Source of the DNA: Gemmatimonadales bacterium | GTDB lineage: Bacteria > Gemmatimonadota > Gemmatimonadetes > Gemmatimonadales > GWC2-71-9 | Assembly: GCA_013812695.1 (NCBI GenBank) | Contig: JACCSZ010000186.1 | Location: forward strand, 1 to 8,702 | Reading direction: 5' to 3' | Length of the DNA stretch: 8,702 bases | Shown here: positions 7,345 to 8,702 of the stretch, in pieces | Numbering within the stretch: the stretch's first letter is position 1 | Layout: every line of letters starts with the position of its first letter | Notes under the pieces: model-generated | What the model was told of the DNA's origin: nothing | The model's database searches: none | The model's input: the letters and a program-made list of their open reading frames with translations, nothing else | Program-made: the position numbers and the translations under genes

Positions 7345-7673
7345 GAGCGTCACTCCCGTTCGAGAAATTCCGAACCATCAGGAAGTGGCAAGCCTCGCTA
7401 TGGCCCACCAGACGCTCCGCTCGCTCATTATCCGCTAGTCTTCGCTATCCATACAGCCCTACGTACGACGAAGACCGGGATCCCCGTACCCTTGTGTCCT
7501 TTCGATTGTGGGTTGGCGTGCACGTCCGTGCCCCGTACACCCCCCGCCCCAACACCCTCCTGACGCCACGGGCGCACCCCTGGTGCGCCCACACGCGTGC
7601 CATCTCAGTCTCGGCCACACCGGGCACGGCCACGAACCCCGCCCGGACACAGTCACGTCACACCCTGGTCACC
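7345..7673. other. Intergenic spacer, no convincing gene
   Basis: About 330 bp separate the unknown 246-residue protein gene from the possible small ORF. Only very short frames occur on the minus strand, for example 16 codons from 7428 to 7378. The plus-strand frames are low-complexity Pro/His/Arg-rich and have no ribosome site. Composition changes here from mixed (below about 7500) to very GC-rich (above), so this may be the right edge of the compositionally distinct segment. Contents noted are the inverted repeat GTCTTCG/CGAAGAC (7438-7444 and 7469-7475) and the hairpin at 7570-7590. Confidence 0.5.
7570..7590 (-). terminator. Perfect 9-bp hairpin downstream of the 246-residue protein gene
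   Basis: GGGCGCACC (7570-7578) and GGTGCGCCC (7582-7590) form a perfect 9-bp GC-rich stem with a 3-nt loop, 84 bp past the stop of the minus-strand gene ending at 7674. Position and strength suit transcription termination or 3'-end protection. There is no T run in the minus-strand direction, so a canonical intrinsic terminator is not demonstrated. Confidence 0.4.
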
Positions 7674-8414
7674 TCAGCTCGGCCGGCGCGCCTCCGTCCA
7701 CCGGTTGGTCGCGTCCAGCACCGCGAACACCGCCGCCCGCTCGGCGCTCTCCTTGATCTCCGACGTCCCCGTCATCAGGATCGTCTCCCGCCCGCCGAGC
7801 CCCTGCACCGCCACGAAGGCGAACTCGCGGTCGAACCCCTCCACGATCTTGGCGCCCTCGAGCGCCACCGACGACTCGGTCAGCAGCCGGTCCAGCACCC
7901 CCACCGCCGCCTTGGCCGCCGCCTCGACCCGGCTCCGCGGGGTGTCGCTCGACTCCTCCTCCGCGCTCTCGACCCGCCCCCGGTACGAGAGCGTCACCGT
8001 GATCGAGATCCGGTGCTGCCGCTTGCCCGGCGCCACCATCATGTTCTCGAACAGCAGCGTCCGCTGCATCACCCGGTCGCGCACCGTGTGCGCCTCGAGC
8101 GCCTCGATCGGCCTGACTTCCGCCGTCTGCGCGATGCTGATCTTCCGGTGGTCGATCTTGAGGCCGAGCTGCGCCAGCAGCGCGCTCTCGATGTTGCGCA
8201 CGAGCTGCTTGGGCTGGAGCCCCGCGTGGGCCAGGATGTGGACCTCGCTCACCTCGCCCAGCGGTGTCGTCACCACCCGCGCCGAGAGGATGCCCTCGAG
8301 GCTGGTCAGCAGGTTCTCCGCCCGGCGCACGCCCCACGGGTCCGGCACGCCCTCCGGCGGCGTCGGTCGGCCAGACGTCTGGGGGGACGGCTGGCGAGTA
8401 CTGAATCCCGTCAC
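7674..8414 (-). CDS. Conserved-looking protein of unknown function, two alpha/beta modules
   Basis: I do not recognise this 246-residue protein. Residues 1-27 are a disordered Pro/Ser/Thr-rich leader without a hydrophobic signal. Residues about 30-97 form a compact alpha/beta unit (LEGILSARVVTT, VSEVHILAHAGLQPKQLVRNIE, LGLKIDHRKISIAQ) in an ACT-like order: strand, strand, helix, strand. A linker rich in charge follows. Residues 134-240 form a second unit (HRISITVTLSYRGRVES, SRVEAAAKAAVGVLDRLL, VALEGAKIVEGF, REFAFVAVQGL, RETILMTGTS and a final helix). Strong third-position G/C and well-formed secondary structure argue for a real gene. The start is a GTG at 8412-8414 with AAGGA (plus strand 8422-8426) 7 nt upstream, which decides it. 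The gene lies 84 bp downstream of the GGDEF gene on the same strand and may be co-transcribed. A regulatory or c-di-GMP-linked role is only a guess from position. Confidence 0.85.
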   Translation of the reverse strand: MTGFSTRQPSPQTSGRPTPPEGVPDPWGVRRAENLLTSLEGILSARVVTTPLGEVSEVHILAHAGLQPKQLVRNIESALLAQLGLKIDHRKISIAQTAEVRPIEALEAHTVRDRVMQRTLLFENMMVAPGKRQHRISITVTLSYRGRVESAEEESSDTPRSRVEAAAKAAVGVLDRLLTESSVALEGAKIVEGFDREFAFVAVQGLGGRETILMTGTSEIKESAERAAVFAVLDATNRWTEARRPS

Positions 8415-8420
8415 GTTCTT

Positions 8421-8427
8421 ATCCTTC
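8421..8427 (-). promoter_or_regulatory. Ribosome binding site that sets the GTG start
   Basis: The minus-strand sequence GAAGGAT lies 7 nt upstream of the GTG at 8412-8414, counting from AAGGA. It is the clearest Shine-Dalgarno site in the window and supports the non-ATG start of the 246-residue protein. Confidence 0.6.
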
Positions 8428-8498
8428 GCGTCCTGCGTAGAGTGTCATTGCTGCTCTCGGCCCACCCTCGGCACCGCGGCCTTGCCGGCGCACCGATC

Positions 8499-8702
8499 TC
8501 AAGCGACCGCGTTCCGTCCCGCGGCCTTGGCGCGGTACAGCGCCCGGTCCGCGCTCACCAGCAGGTCGGTGTCCGACGGCTCCCGCGGATCGAACTCCGC
8601 CAGCCCGATGCTCACCGTCACCAGCCCCGCCGGGTAGCCGAGCCGCCGCCCCACGCCCTCGATGCCCGCCCGCAGCGCCTCCGCCACCCGGGCGCCGCCC
8701 TG
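8499..8702 (-). CDS. GGDEF-domain diguanylate cyclase, C-terminal end only (cut by window edge)
   Basis: The frame is open to the right edge and ends at a TGA (8499-8501). The visible 67 residues (QGGARVAEALRAGI...) match the last part of a GGDEF domain: the helix ARVAEALRAGIEG, the strand VTVSIGLAEFDP, the DTDLLVSADRALYRAKAAGRN helix and a terminus at NAVA. This is the usual C-terminal closure, with the conserved D/RALYRAK (compare ADxALYxAKxxGRN). The catalytic GGDEF motif and any sensor domain lie outside the window. A full protein would make c-di-GMP from two GTP. An internal GTG at 8687 is not the start, because the frame and the homology continue upstream. The 246-residue protein gene follows 84 bp downstream on the same strand. 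Confidence 0.9.
   Translation of the reverse strand, partial: QGGARVAEALRAGIEGVGRRLGYPAGLVTVSIGLAEFDPREPSDTDLLVSADRALYRAKAAGRNAVA

Noticed and set aside
7281..7379. 32-codon minus-strand frame overlapping the possible 27-residue peptide
   Set aside because: Its ribosome site is poorly spaced and the peptide has no recognisable features. It was noted as competition for the small-ORF call.
7597..8637. 346-residue plus-strand frame over the right-hand genes
   Set aside because: It is Ser/Arg/Thr-rich low complexity and antisense to two recognisable minus-strand genes, so it is a GC-bias shadow.

Overview
The window looks like chromosomal DNA from a GC-rich, Gram-negative-type environmental bacterium. 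A Gemmatimonadota-like source is my best guess. It rests on the style of a very GC-rich NhaP2 antiporter, a BTAD-type giant regulator, a small secreted-protein remnant of a kind I associate with that phylum, and c-di-GMP genes. This is inference from family resemblance, not a database result.

Layout. Positions 1-289 hold a degenerate 21-bp tandem repeat that also shows a 63-bp higher-order period. A potassium/proton antiporter gene (nhaP2-like, + strand, 317-1798) follows. Converging on it is the minus-strand wreck of a small, probably secreted protein (1855-2255), readable if one G is removed from each of two G runs. From about 2256 a short divergent region leads to a recognisable promoter with a perfect inverted repeat over its -10 box. 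This promoter drives a 1107-residue regulator (2380-5703, +) built as winged helix, BTAD, STAND-type ATPase and helical repeats. A polytopic membrane HD-GYP phosphodiesterase gene (5820-7211, -) converges on it. The 7212-7673 spacer holds a possible 27-codon small ORF and some inverted repeats. The right end returns to very GC-rich DNA with a conserved protein of unknown function (7674-8414, -), preceded on the same strand by the 3' end of a GGDEF diguanylate cyclase gene cut by the window edge (8499-8702, -).

Composition. nhaP2 and the right-hand genes use almost only G/C-ending codons. The regulator and the HD-GYP gene freely use cta, ata, tta and other A/T-ending codons. The middle of the window (about 1.9-7.5 kb) therefore looks like an insert or a differently evolving segment between two core-like flanks. 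The broken gene lies at its left side.

How the genes may work together. The GGDEF protein should make c-di-GMP and the HD-GYP protein should degrade it, and both are on the same strand about 1.3 kb apart. The unknown 246-residue protein sits directly downstream of the GGDEF gene and may share its transcript. The BTAD-STAND regulator has its own promoter and no obvious target operon except possibly its own promoter or its neighbours. I did not see CRISPR arrays, tRNA or rRNA genes, or an intact transposase.
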